From assembly GCA_002713365.1 (NCBI GenBank), contig PASR01000011.1, positions 229,856 to 293,855 of the forward strand: DNA of 64,000 bases, written 5' to 3'. Positions 47,508 through 56,882 of the stretch are shown here, one piece after another (within the stretch, counting starts at the first letter, position 1; the number at the start of each line of letters is the position of its first letter). The notes beneath the pieces are model-generated. The model was given only the letters and a program-made list of their open reading frames with translations. It was not told the DNA's origin and searched no databases. This DNA comes from Rhodospirillaceae bacterium. Its GTDB lineage: Bacteria; Pseudomonadota; Alphaproteobacteria; UBA6615. Made by a program: the position numbers and the translations under genes.

Positions 47508-47511
47508 CTCC
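47508..47511 (-). promoter_or_regulatory. Ribosome-binding site deciding the purM ATT start
   Basis: GGAG on the minus strand, seven bases before ATT 47500-47498. It lies inside the short frame that begins at ATG 47520, whose own upstream sequence has no comparable site. Confidence 0.6.
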
Positions 47512-47633
47512 GTCGGCCATGTATATGACAAAATTATGTTACTTAGTATTTGCTACCGTAAACCTATGCGTTGTCAATTAAGTTTTCAAACTTAGAATCA
47601 AAAAAAAACTAGGTTTTAACAATAGGTCTTTAA

Positions 47634-48812
47634 ATGTTATTAATAATCTATAAAATATTATGTTTTCGTATATTTAGATTTCGTCTCTTTTTAGTAATGT
47701 TTATTGCTGTAGTTCTAAATGTATGGTTATCCTATATTGGAGCTACTAGTCTAATAGCTAGTGATATTTTTTCTGTAAGCAATGTTGCAGTAGATGTAAC
47801 TTCTAAAACTGCATCCATGGCAAAAATTTCGGCTTTTCAAAAAGCTCAACGAAATGCATTAAAAATACTACTTCATAGATTAACTCGTAATATTGATTAT
47901 GAACGTTTACCTTCACTAGCACCGGATGATTTAGACTATATTGTAAAAGCGATAGAGGTAAATCAAGAACGAATATCAGACGTACGTTATCTAGCAAATA
48001 TTAAAGTTAACTTTAAGTCATCTGAAGTTCGTCGATTACTACGAGATAAAAATATTCCGTTTGCTGAGTCAGTAAGCAAACCAGTTTTAATTCTTCCTAT
48101 ATTACTTAAAGATAATAAAATACTTTTATGGGAGGATACTAATTCTTGGCGTGAGGCCTGGTCTAAGGCTAAAACTCCAAAGGGTTTAGTCCCTTTAATT
48201 ACTCCTGTAGGTGATTTAAATGATATTTTAGATGTTAATGCTTCTGAGGTCTTAGAGGGTAATAAAAATATATTATCGTCAATAGGAAGGCGATATGGAG
48301 CCAGTGATATTTTAGTTGTTATTGCTTCACTATCCAATAAAAACAATGAATTTAAAATTAATATTAGTGCAAATAAAGTTAATACTCCATACTCCAAGCC
48401 CATTTTACTAAACTATAATGGGTTAAAATTAAACGAGGTTAATTCTTTGTTTGCAGCGGCAGCAGCTAATGTTTCTAAGGAACTACAAGAAATATGGATA
48501 TCTCAAAACATCATCCAATTTAATGCACCTAGCCGAACGATTCTGGAAGTTCCGTTAATATCTCTTGAACATTGGGTTTTAATAAAAAAACGTTTAAAAG
48601 GCATTGCTTCAATATCTAAGGTCAAGCTCATATCATTCTCTAGGGAAGCGGCAATTATTCAGCTTTCTCACTATGGTGATAAATCCCATTTATCTACAAT
48701 TTTAGCACAAGAGGATTTAGCTTTAGACTTTAATGATTTAGAAAGATCAAACAATCTCGTAAATAAAAGTAGATCTAATAAATTACCTAAGGTACGAATT
48801 ATAACACCATGA
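47634..48812 (+). CDS. DUF2066 domain-containing protein
   Basis: A 392-residue protein with an N-terminal hydrophobic segment (about residues 14-40, signal peptide or anchor), followed by the DUF2066 domain. This begins SNVAVDVTSKTASMAKISAFQKAQ and includes ALKILLHRLT and KSSEVRRLLRDKNI. It is probably periplasmic. DUF2066 has no established function. The place between purM and hda is shared by many alphaproteobacteria. Its last 4 bases overlap the hda start, so the two are translationally coupled. Confidence 0.8.
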   Translation: MLLIIYKILCFRIFRFRLFLVMFIAVVLNVWLSYIGATSLIASDIFSVSNVAVDVTSKTASMAKISAFQKAQRNALKILLHRLTRNIDYERLPSLAPDDLDYIVKAIEVNQERISDVRYLANIKVNFKSSEVRRLLRDKNIPFAESVSKPVLILPILLKDNKILLWEDTNSWREAWSKAKTPKGLVPLITPVGDLNDILDVNASEVLEGNKNILSSIGRRYGASDILVVIASLSNKNNEFKINISANKVNTPYSKPILLNYNGLKLNEVNSLFAAAAANVSKELQEIWISQNIIQFNAPSRTILEVPLISLEHWVLIKKRLKGIASISKVKLISFSREAAIIQLSHYGDKSHLSTILAQEDLALDFNDLERSNNLVNKSRSNKLPKVRIITP

Positions 48813-49507
48813 AAAACAATGATATAATTAATCAACTTGTACTGAATTTAGGACATCGCACAGCCCTGGGTAGAGATGATTTTCTCGTATCTGATTGTAA
48901 TACATATGCTGTATCGTGGATTGATAAGTGGCCAGATTGGCCAGCTTCGGGATTAGTAATATGGGGACCTCAGGCTAGTGGGAAGTCCCATTTGGGGCAT
49001 GTTTGGATGTCTCGTATCGGTGCATTAATGCTGACCGTTAACGATTTAGATATTTATGAGCCTCCTGATCTAGTTATATCACATCCAGCTATCTATATTG
49101 ATGACTTAGCGGAGGTTGTTGGTAACTCTGAAAGAGAAGTTTTGTTTCTACACATATATAATTTAGTCGTGGAACAGGGTAAGTATATCTTAATAAGTTC
49201 TCGCACACCACCTGGACGTTGGAATATTAAATTAGCTGATTTACGATCTAGATTAAATTCGTTACCAGCTGTTATGATTGCATCTCCAGATGATAGGATT
49301 CTGGGAGCAGTTTTATTGAAGCTATTTTCGGATCGTCAATTGGAGGTTGGAGTTGAGGTAATTCAGTTCGCTATTACAAGAATGGTACGAACATTTGCTG
49401 CTGCAGAAAAGTTAGTTCACACAGTCGACTTAACTGCTATGGCTACAAAAAGACGTGTAACAATACCTCTTTTGCGAGAAGTGTTTGATACAATGGAGAA
49501 TATATAA
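48809..49507 (+). CDS. hda: DnaA-homologue Hda/HdaA, replication initiation regulator
   Basis: A 232-residue AAA+ protein related to DnaA domain III. Hda with the sliding clamp stimulates ATP hydrolysis by DnaA to prevent re-initiation. Walker A is WGPQASGKSHLG, Walker B is AIYIDDLAE, and ISSRTPPGRWNIKLADLRSRL covers sensor/arginine-finger regions. There is no DNA-binding domain IV, which separates it from DnaA. A clamp-binding motif near the N-terminus (QLVLNL) is plausible. Confidence 0.88.
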   Translation: MKNNDIINQLVLNLGHRTALGRDDFLVSDCNTYAVSWIDKWPDWPASGLVIWGPQASGKSHLGHVWMSRIGALMLTVNDLDIYEPPDLVISHPAIYIDDLAEVVGNSEREVLFLHIYNLVVEQGKYILISSRTPPGRWNIKLADLRSRLNSLPAVMIASPDDRILGAVLLKLFSDRQLEVGVEVIQFAITRMVRTFAAAEKLVHTVDLTAMATKRRVTIPLLREVFDTMENI

Positions 49508-49529
49508 TTATTGATAATTTATAAAACTG

Positions 49530-49539
49530 GGTTTAAACC
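49530..49539. repeat. Ten-base palindrome upstream of ppk
   Basis: GGTTTAAACC, a perfect self-complementary sequence 84 bases before the ppk start. It might be a protein-binding site, but a single short palindrome is weak evidence. Confidence 0.2.
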
Positions 49540-49622
49540 GGTCTATTACAATTATTCAATAATATTTACAATAGAAAATAGCTTTATTTATTTAAAATAT
49601 TAATGTTTTAGAAGAGGGTTAA

Positions 49623-51791
49623 TTGTCTTTAACTTACACTTTGGATTCGCCAAACCCTGATTTGAAATTACTAGGTGGGAATCCTGAAAAAAGATTTTTG
49701 AATCGTGAACTTTCATGGTTGAGTTTTAACGAACGGGTTTTGGAAGAGGCCGATAATAAGACTCATCCTATTTTTGAGCGAGTTAAATTTTTATCGATCT
49801 CAGCATCTAACTTAGATGAATTTTATATGGTGCGAGTAGCTGGATTAAAAGGCCAAGTAGCAGCTGGAGTTAAATCGCCAACTAAAGATGCAATGACGCC
49901 CAGACAACAACTTATTGCAATACATGATAGAGTTAGCAGGCTTACAAATTATCAGCAGGAAATTTGGGTTAATCTAACTAATGAGTTGCGTGAGAATGGA
50001 TTATCGATACTGGAGGTTGAAGAACTTGAAAAACAAGAAATTGATTGGTTGGACAATTATTTTATGGAGGATATATTTCCAGTTTTAACTCCACTAGCTG
50101 TTGATCCGGTCCATCCGTTTCCGTTTATACCTAATTTTGGATTAACACTAGCGCTTGAGCTATTACGTTCTTCAGATAACCGTACTTTGAATGGTCTATT
50201 GCCGTTACCAGGTCAGATAAAAAGGTTTGTAAATTTACCAGGTGATAATGGAAGGTTTATAATTTTAGAAAAAATTATAATATCTAATATTGCTAAGCTT
50301 TTCCCAGGTTTTAGTATTAAGGAAGTTGGGGCATTCAGGATAATTCGAGATAGCGACATTGAAATCCTTGAAGAAGCAGAGGACTTGGTAAGAGTTTTTG
50401 AGACAGCCTTGAAGCACAGGCGAAGAGGTAACGTTATAAGGCTAGAAATTGAATCTTCTATGCAAGAAGAATTACGGACCTTTGTTGCAAATAATATTGG
50501 AGTTAATAAAGAAGATACAATTGTTCAGCAAGGAATTCTTGGTCTCGATCGAATCAACGAACTAATAAGTGATTCAAGACCAGACTTAATGTTTAAATCA
50601 TTTGATATACGTTTTCCTGAACGAATTCGAGATTTTTCTGGTGACTGTTTTGCTGCAATACAGTCTAAGGATATTATTGTACATCATCCTTTCGAATCAT
50701 TTGATGTTGTAGTTCAGTTTTTAAGGCAAGCTGCGCGAGATCCTCAGGTCGTGGCTATAAAGCAGACATTGTATAGAACGTCTGAAAATTCACCTATTGT
50801 TCGGGCACTTATCGAGGCTGCGGAATCAGGTAAATCTGTGACTGCTATGGTTGAATTAAAGGCCCGATTTGATGAAGAGGCTAATATTCGTTGGTCAAGA
50901 GAGCTTGAACGCGCTGGTGTACAAGTAGTTTACGGTTTTATTGATTTAAAAACCCACGCCAAGATAAGTATGGTTGTTAGGCGCGAAGGTAATAGTCTTA
51001 AAACTTACGCTCATTTTGGTACTGGTAATTATCACCCAATTAATGCACGAATATATACTGATTTAAGCTATTTCACTGATGATTTTGATCTTTGCCAAGA
51101 TGCTGGTAAAATATTTAATTATATGACTGGTTTTGCGCAACCAGAAGCTCTTGAAAAAATATGCGTCTCACCAATTAATCTTCGTAAAACGCTTTTAGAT
51201 TTAATTAATGAAGAAATAGACCATGCCCATGCAGGTCGGCCTGCCCATATATGGGCAAAATTAAATAACTTAGTTGATGGCCAAATTATAGATGCTCTCT
51301 ATGAAGCCTCGCAGGCAGGAGTTAAGATTAAACTTATTGTTCGAGCGATATGTTGTCTTAGACCTGGTATACCAGGGTTAAGTGATAATATTGAGGTTAA
51401 GAGTATAGTTGGCAGATTTTTAGAGCATGCTCGCATTTTGGTGTGCGGGGCTGGCCAGGAACTTCCATCAGCAGTAGCAAAAGTTTATATTACTTCTGCT
51501 GATTGGATGCCTCGCAACCTTGATAGGAGAGTTGAGGTTTTGGTGCCAATAGAAAATGTGACTGTAAAACAACAAATTCTTGATCAGATTATGGTCGCTA
51601 ATATTATGGACACTAAACAAACTTGGACTATGCAAAATGATGGAAATTACTCAAGAATTATTAATAATCGAGGGACTAAATCGTTTAGTGCGCATGATTA
51701 CTTCATGACAAATCCCAGCCTTTCTGGAAGAGGCAGCGCGCTAAAAGATGTTGATGTAATTCCATCTCCTCAATCTAGTAAAAATCAATAA
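49623..51791 (+). CDS. ppk: Polyphosphate kinase 1
   Basis: PPK1 polymerises the gamma-phosphate of ATP into polyphosphate. The N domain starts RFLNRELSWLSFNERVLEEA. The catalytic phospholipase-D-like domains carry VELKARFDEEANIRWSREL and the autophosphorylated His in DLKTHAKISMVVRR, and a second in YITSADWMPRNLDRRVEV. Its 722 residues are full length. The TTG start follows AGAGGG by about 5 bases. ppx follows in the same reading frame, separated by one TAA at 51789-51791. Confidence 0.95.
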   Translation: MSLTYTLDSPNPDLKLLGGNPEKRFLNRELSWLSFNERVLEEADNKTHPIFERVKFLSISASNLDEFYMVRVAGLKGQVAAGVKSPTKDAMTPRQQLIAIHDRVSRLTNYQQEIWVNLTNELRENGLSILEVEELEKQEIDWLDNYFMEDIFPVLTPLAVDPVHPFPFIPNFGLTLALELLRSSDNRTLNGLLPLPGQIKRFVNLPGDNGRFIILEKIIISNIAKLFPGFSIKEVGAFRIIRDSDIEILEEAEDLVRVFETALKHRRRGNVIRLEIESSMQEELRTFVANNIGVNKEDTIVQQGILGLDRINELISDSRPDLMFKSFDIRFPERIRDFSGDCFAAIQSKDIIVHHPFESFDVVVQFLRQAARDPQVVAIKQTLYRTSENSPIVRALIEAAESGKSVTAMVELKARFDEEANIRWSRELERAGVQVVYGFIDLKTHAKISMVVRREGNSLKTYAHFGTGNYHPINARIYTDLSYFTDDFDLCQDAGKIFNYMTGFAQPEALEKICVSPINLRKTLLDLINEEIDHAHAGRPAHIWAKLNNLVDGQIIDALYEASQAGVKIKLIVRAICCLRPGIPGLSDNIEVKSIVGRFLEHARILVCGAGQELPSAVAKVYITSADWMPRNLDRRVEVLVPIENVTVKQQILDQIMVANIMDTKQTWTMQNDGNYSRIINNRGTKSFSAHDYFMTNPSLSGRGSALKDVDVIPSPQSSKNQ

Positions 51792-51802
51792 TTTTCTGCA
51801 GT

Positions 51803-51809
51803 AGGTGAT
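51803..51809 (+). promoter_or_regulatory. Shine-Dalgarno-like AGGTGAT before ppx
   Basis: AGGTGAT matches the 3' part of the anti-Shine-Dalgarno complement. When aligned, the GGAGG position falls 7 bases before an ATA codon at 51813. This supports initiation there on a near-cognate codon, since no ATG, GTG or TTG is available. Confidence 0.4.
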
Positions 51810-51812
51810 ACC

Positions 51813-53297
51813 ATAACCTTAGGCATTAAATTACGTAAAGAAGACCTAAAAGGTGTACTTGACATTGGTTCTAATTCAATCCGATTGGTAATTTATAAAA
51901 GTGCATCTCGAGCATTAGTTCCTGTTTTTAATGAGCGTGTAATTTGTAAAATTGGTTACAATGTCAGTGAAACTGGCTACTTAAATCCTAAAGGGGTTGA
52001 GAAGGCTTTAAAAAGCTTACCTCGCTTTGAAATCCTAATAAGAGCGATGGGAGTTGACGAGTTATATATCTTAGCTACTGCGGCAACACGCGAGGCTTCT
52101 GATGGCAAAGAATTTCTATCGAATGTGAAAAAGATCTTTGGTAATTCAATTACTCAATTAAGTGGTATTGAAGAGGCAAGACTTGGGGCTTGTGGTGTAT
52201 TATGCGGTATTCCTGGAGCTGATGGTATTAGCGGTGATTTAGGCGGTGGCAGTTTAGAACTCACGAGTATCAGAGGTGGAGCTTATGAATTTGGTCAAAG
52301 CTTACCTTTGGGACATTTGCGCCTGATTACAACTGTAGGTTTAAAACCAGAGAAATTATCAAATTATATAGAAAATATTCTTTCTTCATGCAGTTATATA
52401 ACAGAAAACCAGCGTTTTTATGCGTTTGGAGGTGCATGGAGGGCAATTGCAAGACTGCATATGGTTCAAACAGGATATCCACTGCGAGTTGTACACAACT
52501 ATACAATTACAGGTGATATGGCTTCAGAGTTTTGTAAAATTGTATCAGGTATGAGTGAAGTTAGTTTGCGTAATAGTGACGCAATACCCAATCAACGTAT
52601 CGCATCTATGCCAGCTTCTGCCCTAATTCTACAAAAATTAATTGATAGAATTAAGCCAAAAGAGGTTATTTTCTCTGCCTTAGGCATTAGGGAGGGCTTT
52701 TTATATGATCGCCTTTCCGATAAGGAAAAATTAGGCGATCCTTTGTTGTTAGTTTGTAAAGACATAGGAGTTAATGAAAGTAGGTTTCCACCCGAAGTAA
52801 TTTATTTGTCAAATTGGGTTGCGGAGCTTTTTCCAAATGATAAAAAAGGTATGTGTCGTTTGCTTACAGCTGTATGTCTACTAGCCGATATTGGTTGGTC
52901 TGAGCACCCTGACTATAGAGCTGAGCAAGCTTATTTTAGAATACTAAGATTACCTTTGGTTGCTATAACTCATAAAGAAAAAGCTATGTTAGCTCTGGCT
53001 GTATATCTTCGCTATGGCGGTGATATAAATGACCACTCATTAAGAGCTGTAATAAAACTCCTTAATGAAGATGATATTGAATGGTCATATATATTGGGCA
53101 GTGCAATAGGAATTGCCGAAAAATTATCAGGGGGTAAGTCTAAACTACTAGATGGTAGTAAATTATGTATCGGTTCTGAGAAAGTTGAATTACATATTAT
53201 TTCTTCGAAAGTTGGACTTTTAAGTGATGAAGTACGCTCACGATTATCAAAGTTTGCTAAGAAACTAAAAAAAACATTTTGTCTTTATGTTACATAA
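51813..53297 (+). CDS. ppx: Exopolyphosphatase Ppx/GppA family, non-canonical start
   Basis: Ppx hydrolyses terminal phosphates from polyphosphate; GppA relatives act on pppGpp. The phosphate-binding loop GVLDIGSNSIRLVIYK lies mostly before the first canonical start codon (TTG 51885), so the protein must begin earlier. The frame is open back to the ppk stop but holds only ATA 51813 and ATT 51825 as near-cognate starts. ATA 51813 is favoured by AGGTGAT upstream and gives 494 residues. GDLGGGSLEL is the second phosphate loop, ATAATREASDG and LPLGHLRL are typical, and the C-terminal half is an HD-like helical domain. Reading through the ppk TAA is an alternative way to make it. Confidence 0.85.
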   Translation: MTLGIKLRKEDLKGVLDIGSNSIRLVIYKSASRALVPVFNERVICKIGYNVSETGYLNPKGVEKALKSLPRFEILIRAMGVDELYILATAATREASDGKEFLSNVKKIFGNSITQLSGIEEARLGACGVLCGIPGADGISGDLGGGSLELTSIRGGAYEFGQSLPLGHLRLITTVGLKPEKLSNYIENILSSCSYITENQRFYAFGGAWRAIARLHMVQTGYPLRVVHNYTITGDMASEFCKIVSGMSEVSLRNSDAIPNQRIASMPASALILQKLIDRIKPKEVIFSALGIREGFLYDRLSDKEKLGDPLLLVCKDIGVNESRFPPEVIYLSNWVAELFPNDKKGMCRLLTAVCLLADIGWSEHPDYRAEQAYFRILRLPLVAITHKEKAMLALAVYLRYGGDINDHSLRAVIKLLNEDDIEWSYILGSAIGIAEKLSGGKSKLLDGSKLCIGSEKVELHIISSKVGLLSDEVRSRLSKFAKKLKKTFCLYVT

Positions 53298-53389
53298 TAT
53301 TTTTTCTCGGCTAAAATTATTTTAAATTAGTATTTATTTAATTTTGGGTGCTAAGCTTGGTTTATTGCTTTAATTAAGAAATAGCCATG

Positions 53390-54550
53390 TTATTCAAAAT
53401 TTTTTACTTTTGCTATACGTACTTTTTTTTCAGAAATAGACAATGCAATTTCACCTTTTTTTAAACGTAAGGCATCTTCTCCAAATAGGTTTCGACGCCA
53501 ACCTTTAAGTGCAAGTACATCTGCATCATTATCAGCTGCAATTCTTTCCAAGTCATTCACATTAGCAACTAACTTTTGTGCCACATGATTTTCCTCACAC
53601 TTTTGTTTCAGTAATACTTTTAATAAATCAGTAAGTGGACCAATGCCGCTAGGTAACTCTGGTTTAATTTTTGCCACAGGCGCTATTTCTAATGGTAATG
53701 CCATACCTTTAGAAATAGCTTCAAGAAGACTTTCTCCATATGCACCGTTTGAAAAACCGTTTGATAAACCTCTAACACGTTCCAAAGATTTTTTATCTTT
53801 TGGAGGTCGAGAAGCAATTTGTAAAAGAATCTCATCTCTAACCACTCTATTTCTTGGAACATTCCTAGTTAAAGCTTCATTTTCTCTCCACTTAGCTACA
53901 GCTTGCAGAACAGCTAGATACCTGGAGTCATTTTTTTTAGGTTTTAGACGTCGCCATGCCTGTTCAGGGTCAATTCTGTATATATCTGGATTACATAAAA
54001 GATTGGTTTCTTCTTCTATCCATTCAAAGCGCCCCGTTTTTTCAATTCGTTTAAGCAGTTTATCATAGACAGGCCTTAGATGTGTTACATCTCCCAGAGC
54101 GTACTCTAGCTGTTCATTGCTCAATGGTCTACGTGACCAATCGGTAAACCTAGAAGATTTGTCTATACGAGTTCCGTTTAGTTTAGAAACTAAGGATTCG
54201 TAACCAACTTGATCACCAAAACCACAAACCATAGCTGCTATTTGAGTGTCAAAAAGAGGTTGGGGTAAACTACCAGTTAAATGGTAGAATATTTCCATGT
54301 CTTGTCTTGCTGCATGCATGACCTTGGTTATGCTTTTATCGGCTAATAATTTTAAAACTGGTTCAAGATTTATATTCTTAGCTAGAGGATCAATAGCAAA
54401 AGCATGATTCGGGCCTGCAATCTGTAACAAGCATAATTTTGGCCAAAAAGTAGTTTCACGCATAAACTCAGTATCAACAGTCAGATAGTCAGCAATGGAT
54501 AGTAAGCTGCAGGCATCTACCAATTCATTTGTTGTTGTTATTAAAGTCAT
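53390..54550 (-). CDS. rnd: Ribonuclease D
   Basis: A 3' to 5' exonuclease that matures tRNA and other stable RNA. DEDD residues are in TVDTEFMRE, AARQDMEIFYHL and YALGDVTHLRPVY. A C-terminal HRDC domain starts near residue 205 (YLAVLQAVAKWRENEAL, ASRPPKDKKSLERVRGLSNG). It is 386 residues. It converges with ppx and is divergent from aspS across 148 bases, the usual alphaproteobacterial arrangement. Confidence 0.93.
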   Translation of the reverse strand: MTLITTTNELVDACSLLSIADYLTVDTEFMRETTFWPKLCLLQIAGPNHAFAIDPLAKNINLEPVLKLLADKSITKVMHAARQDMEIFYHLTGSLPQPLFDTQIAAMVCGFGDQVGYESLVSKLNGTRIDKSSRFTDWSRRPLSNEQLEYALGDVTHLRPVYDKLLKRIEKTGRFEWIEEETNLLCNPDIYRIDPEQAWRRLKPKKNDSRYLAVLQAVAKWRENEALTRNVPRNRVVRDEILLQIASRPPKDKKSLERVRGLSNGFSNGAYGESLLEAISKGMALPLEIAPVAKIKPELPSGIGPLTDLLKVLLKQKCEENHVAQKLVANVNDLERIAADNDADVLALKGWRRNLFGEDALRLKKGEIALSISEKKVRIAKVKNFE

Positions 54551-54698
54551 AAGTGCTTTTTATATAGTTTTAATTGTTTTCGAAAGCCAAAGAAGTGGTT
54601 ATATTTTATTTAGAGTGTATAACAACGGGTTGACAGACCTAGCCGTTACATGGCCATTGACCAGAAATGCGGTATTTATGTGAAATCTGAGGCTACTG

Positions 54699-56495
54699 AT
54701 GCACCCATATAGAACACACAATTGTAATGAACTGCGTACTAATAACGCTAATGAGACTGTCAAGCTATCTGGTTGGGTCCACAGAAAACGTGATCATGGT
54801 AATTTGTTGTTTGTAGATCTCCGAGATCAGTATGGTTTAACACAATGTGTCATTGACATATCCAGTGTTTTATTCTCGAAGCTAGAGTCTACGAGACTAG
54901 AATCAGTTCTAACTGTTACTGGTAAGGTGGTTGAGCGCACTAAAGATACAGTGAATGATTCTTTGCCTACCGGTTTGATAGAAGTGCAAATAGATGAAGT
55001 GGAAATAGAATCTGAGTCGGCAGTTCTTCCTTTACAAGTAAATTCTGATGAAGATACGAGCGAAGAGATTAGATTACGTTATAGATACCTAGATTTACGT
55101 AGAGAAAAAGTTAAAGCCAATATTTTGCTGCGAAATCAGGTTATTACTTCGATTCGGAAAAGGATGATAGAAGCTAATTTTGTTGAGTTTCAGACTCCAA
55201 TTTTAACAGCTTCTAGTCCAGAGGGAGCACGTGACTACCTTGTTCCATCTCGTCTGCATCCCGGAAAATTTTACGCATTACCTCAAGCACCTCAGCAGTT
55301 TAAACAAATGCTTATGGTCGCAGGTTTCGATAGATATTTTCAAATAGCGCCATGTTTTCGAGATGAAGATGGGCGAGCAGATAGATCTCCGGGAGAATTT
55401 TATCAACTTGATTTTGAAATGAGCTTTGTTACCCAAGAAGATGTCTTATCTACAATCGAACCCGTTTTAGGTGGCGTTTTCCAGGAATTTTCAGGATATG
55501 GCCGTTCAAAGCCTTGGTCAGTTACTCCGTTTCCTTTTCCTAGAATACCCTTTGCTGAATCGATGCTTAAATATGGTACTGATAAGCCTGACCTTCGTAA
55601 TCCTTTAATCATAAGTGACGTATCTGATTTATTTGTAGAATCAGATTTTAAAGTTTTTGCAAGCGTTGTTTCTAAGGGAGGAGTCGTACGCGCTATACCT
55701 GCAAAAGGGGCAGCAAATAAGCCACGTAGTTGGTTTGATCGCCTTAATGATTGGGCGCGAGAGCAAGGAGCGCCTGGACTAGGATATGTAGTTTTTGAGA
55801 GCGGAGAGGCTAAAGGACCGATAGCAAAATTCTTTTCTGAGCAAGCGTTGAATAGTTTAAAGGAATTAACTTCTGTAGGTGATGGTGATGCAGTATTTTT
55901 TGCAGCGGGTGCAGAAAAAGAGGCAGCACTTCTAGCTGGCTTAGCACGAACGAAAATAGGAGAAAGTTTAGAGCTCCTTGATAAAGATAATTATGCTTTT
56001 TGTTGGATTGTTGATTATCCGATGTATGAACTAGACGAAATAACTGGTAAAATAGAGTTTAGTCATAACCCGTTTTCTATGCCTCAAGGGGGTCTCGATG
56101 CTCTTGAAAATGATAATCCTTTGGATATTTTGGCATTTCAGTACGACATAGTTTGTAATGGTATTGAACTAAGCTCAGGAGCTATTAGAAATCATAGACC
56201 AGATATAATGATTAAGGCTTTTGAAATAGCAGGCTATAATAGAGAAGATCTAGAAGCTAAGTTTGGTGGTATGCTAAATGCCCTGCAGTTTGGAGCTCCG
56301 CCGCATGGCGGCTCAGCCCCAGGAATAGATCGTATAGTTATGCTATTGGCTGACGAACCAAATATAAGGGAGGTAATTGCATTTCCTATGAATCAACGAG
56401 CAGAAGATTTACTAATGCAAGCTCCTGCAGAAGTTAGCTCTACTCACTTGCGAGAGCTAAGCCTTAAATCGGTAATGCCAAAAAGTAAGCTTTGA
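54699..56495 (+). CDS. aspS: Aspartyl-tRNA synthetase
   Basis: Class II synthetase of 598 residues with the bacterial-type insertion domain. It has an N-terminal OB-fold anticodon domain ([21 protein letters not shown]), motif 1 region [25 protein letters not shown], motif 2 [19 protein letters not shown], and motif 3 [14 protein letters not shown]. Whether it also charges tRNA-Asn depends on GatCAB, which is not in the window. TGAGG lies 6 bases before the ATG. Confidence 0.97.
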   Translation: MHPYRTHNCNELRTNNANETVKLSGWVHRKRDHGNLLFVDLRDQYGLTQCVIDISSVLFSKLESTRLESVLTVTGKVVERTKDTVNDSLPTGLIEVQIDEVEIESESAVLPLQVNSDEDTSEEIRLRYRYLDLRREKVKANILLRNQVITSIRKRMIEANFVEFQTPILTASSPEGARDYLVPSRLHPGKFYALPQAPQQFKQMLMVAGFDRYFQIAPCFRDEDGRADRSPGEFYQLDFEMSFVTQEDVLSTIEPVLGGVFQEFSGYGRSKPWSVTPFPFPRIPFAESMLKYGTDKPDLRNPLIISDVSDLFVESDFKVFASVVSKGGVVRAIPAKGAANKPRSWFDRLNDWAREQGAPGLGYVVFESGEAKGPIAKFFSEQALNSLKELTSVGDGDAVFFAAGAEKEAALLAGLARTKIGESLELLDKDNYAFCWIVDYPMYELDEITGKIEFSHNPFSMPQGGLDALENDNPLDILAFQYDIVCNGIELSSGAIRNHRPDIMIKAFEIAGYNREDLEAKFGGMLNALQFGAPPHGGSAPGIDRIVMLLADEPNIREVIAFPMNQRAEDLLMQAPAEVSSTHLRELSLKSVMPKSKL

Positions 56496-56613
56496 TACGT
56501 TTAGTTCAGCTTTTGAATGCGGGTATTTGTTCTAAATCGCATATACTATGTAAGAGCAGTTTTTGATGGTTGATATATTGCTGCAGTTTTATAAAAGCTA
56601 ATTTAACAATTAG

Positions 56614-56781
56614 CTATTTGATTTTCTCTTCTTTAAATAGCACGTGTTTACGTACTTTAGGGTCATACTTTTTTAACTCAATTTTATCAGGCATTTTACG
56701 TGGATTCTTTTTTGCCACATAATAATAGCCTGTGTCGGCTGAACTTACGAGTTTTACCAGTACCGTATTAGATTTAGCCAT
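56614..56781 (-). CDS. rpmG: 50S ribosomal protein L33
   Basis: A 55-residue ribosomal protein read on the minus strand, starting [18 protein letters not shown], then [20 protein letters not shown], and ending FKEEKIK before TAG. It is the cysteine-free type with no zinc ribbon. The match to L33 is full length. It lies 101 bases upstream of rnr on the same strand, has its own promoter candidate, and converges with aspS. Confidence 0.95.
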   Translation of the reverse strand: MAKSNTVLVKLVSSADTGYYYVAKKNPRKMPDKIELKKYDPKVRKHVLFKEEKIK

Positions 56782-56826
56782 AACATTATTTCCTGTTAAT
56801 TTAGAAATTGGCGTGCAGTTATGTGG

Positions 56827-56854
56827 AACATAGCGTTGGATTTTCCCCTGTCAA
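56827..56854 (-). promoter_or_regulatory. Sigma-70-like promoter of rpmG
   Basis: Minus strand: TTGACA (56854-56849), a perfect -35 preceded by GC as alphaproteobacterial promoters often are. It is followed after 16 bases by TATGTT (56832-56827). It lies 45 bases upstream of the rpmG ATG in the only space between rnr and rpmG. Confidence 0.6.
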
Positions 56855-56882
56855 GCTTCATGAGGATAGTTGTTTTTAGGCA

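Noticed and set aside
47460-47520. ATG 47520 as the purM start
   Set aside because: It is in a different frame from PurM and soon leaves any resemblance; it would need a 1-2 base correction or frameshift.
51885-53297. ppx starting at TTG 51885
   Set aside because: The DIGSNSIR phosphate loop lies upstream in the same open frame and would be cut off.
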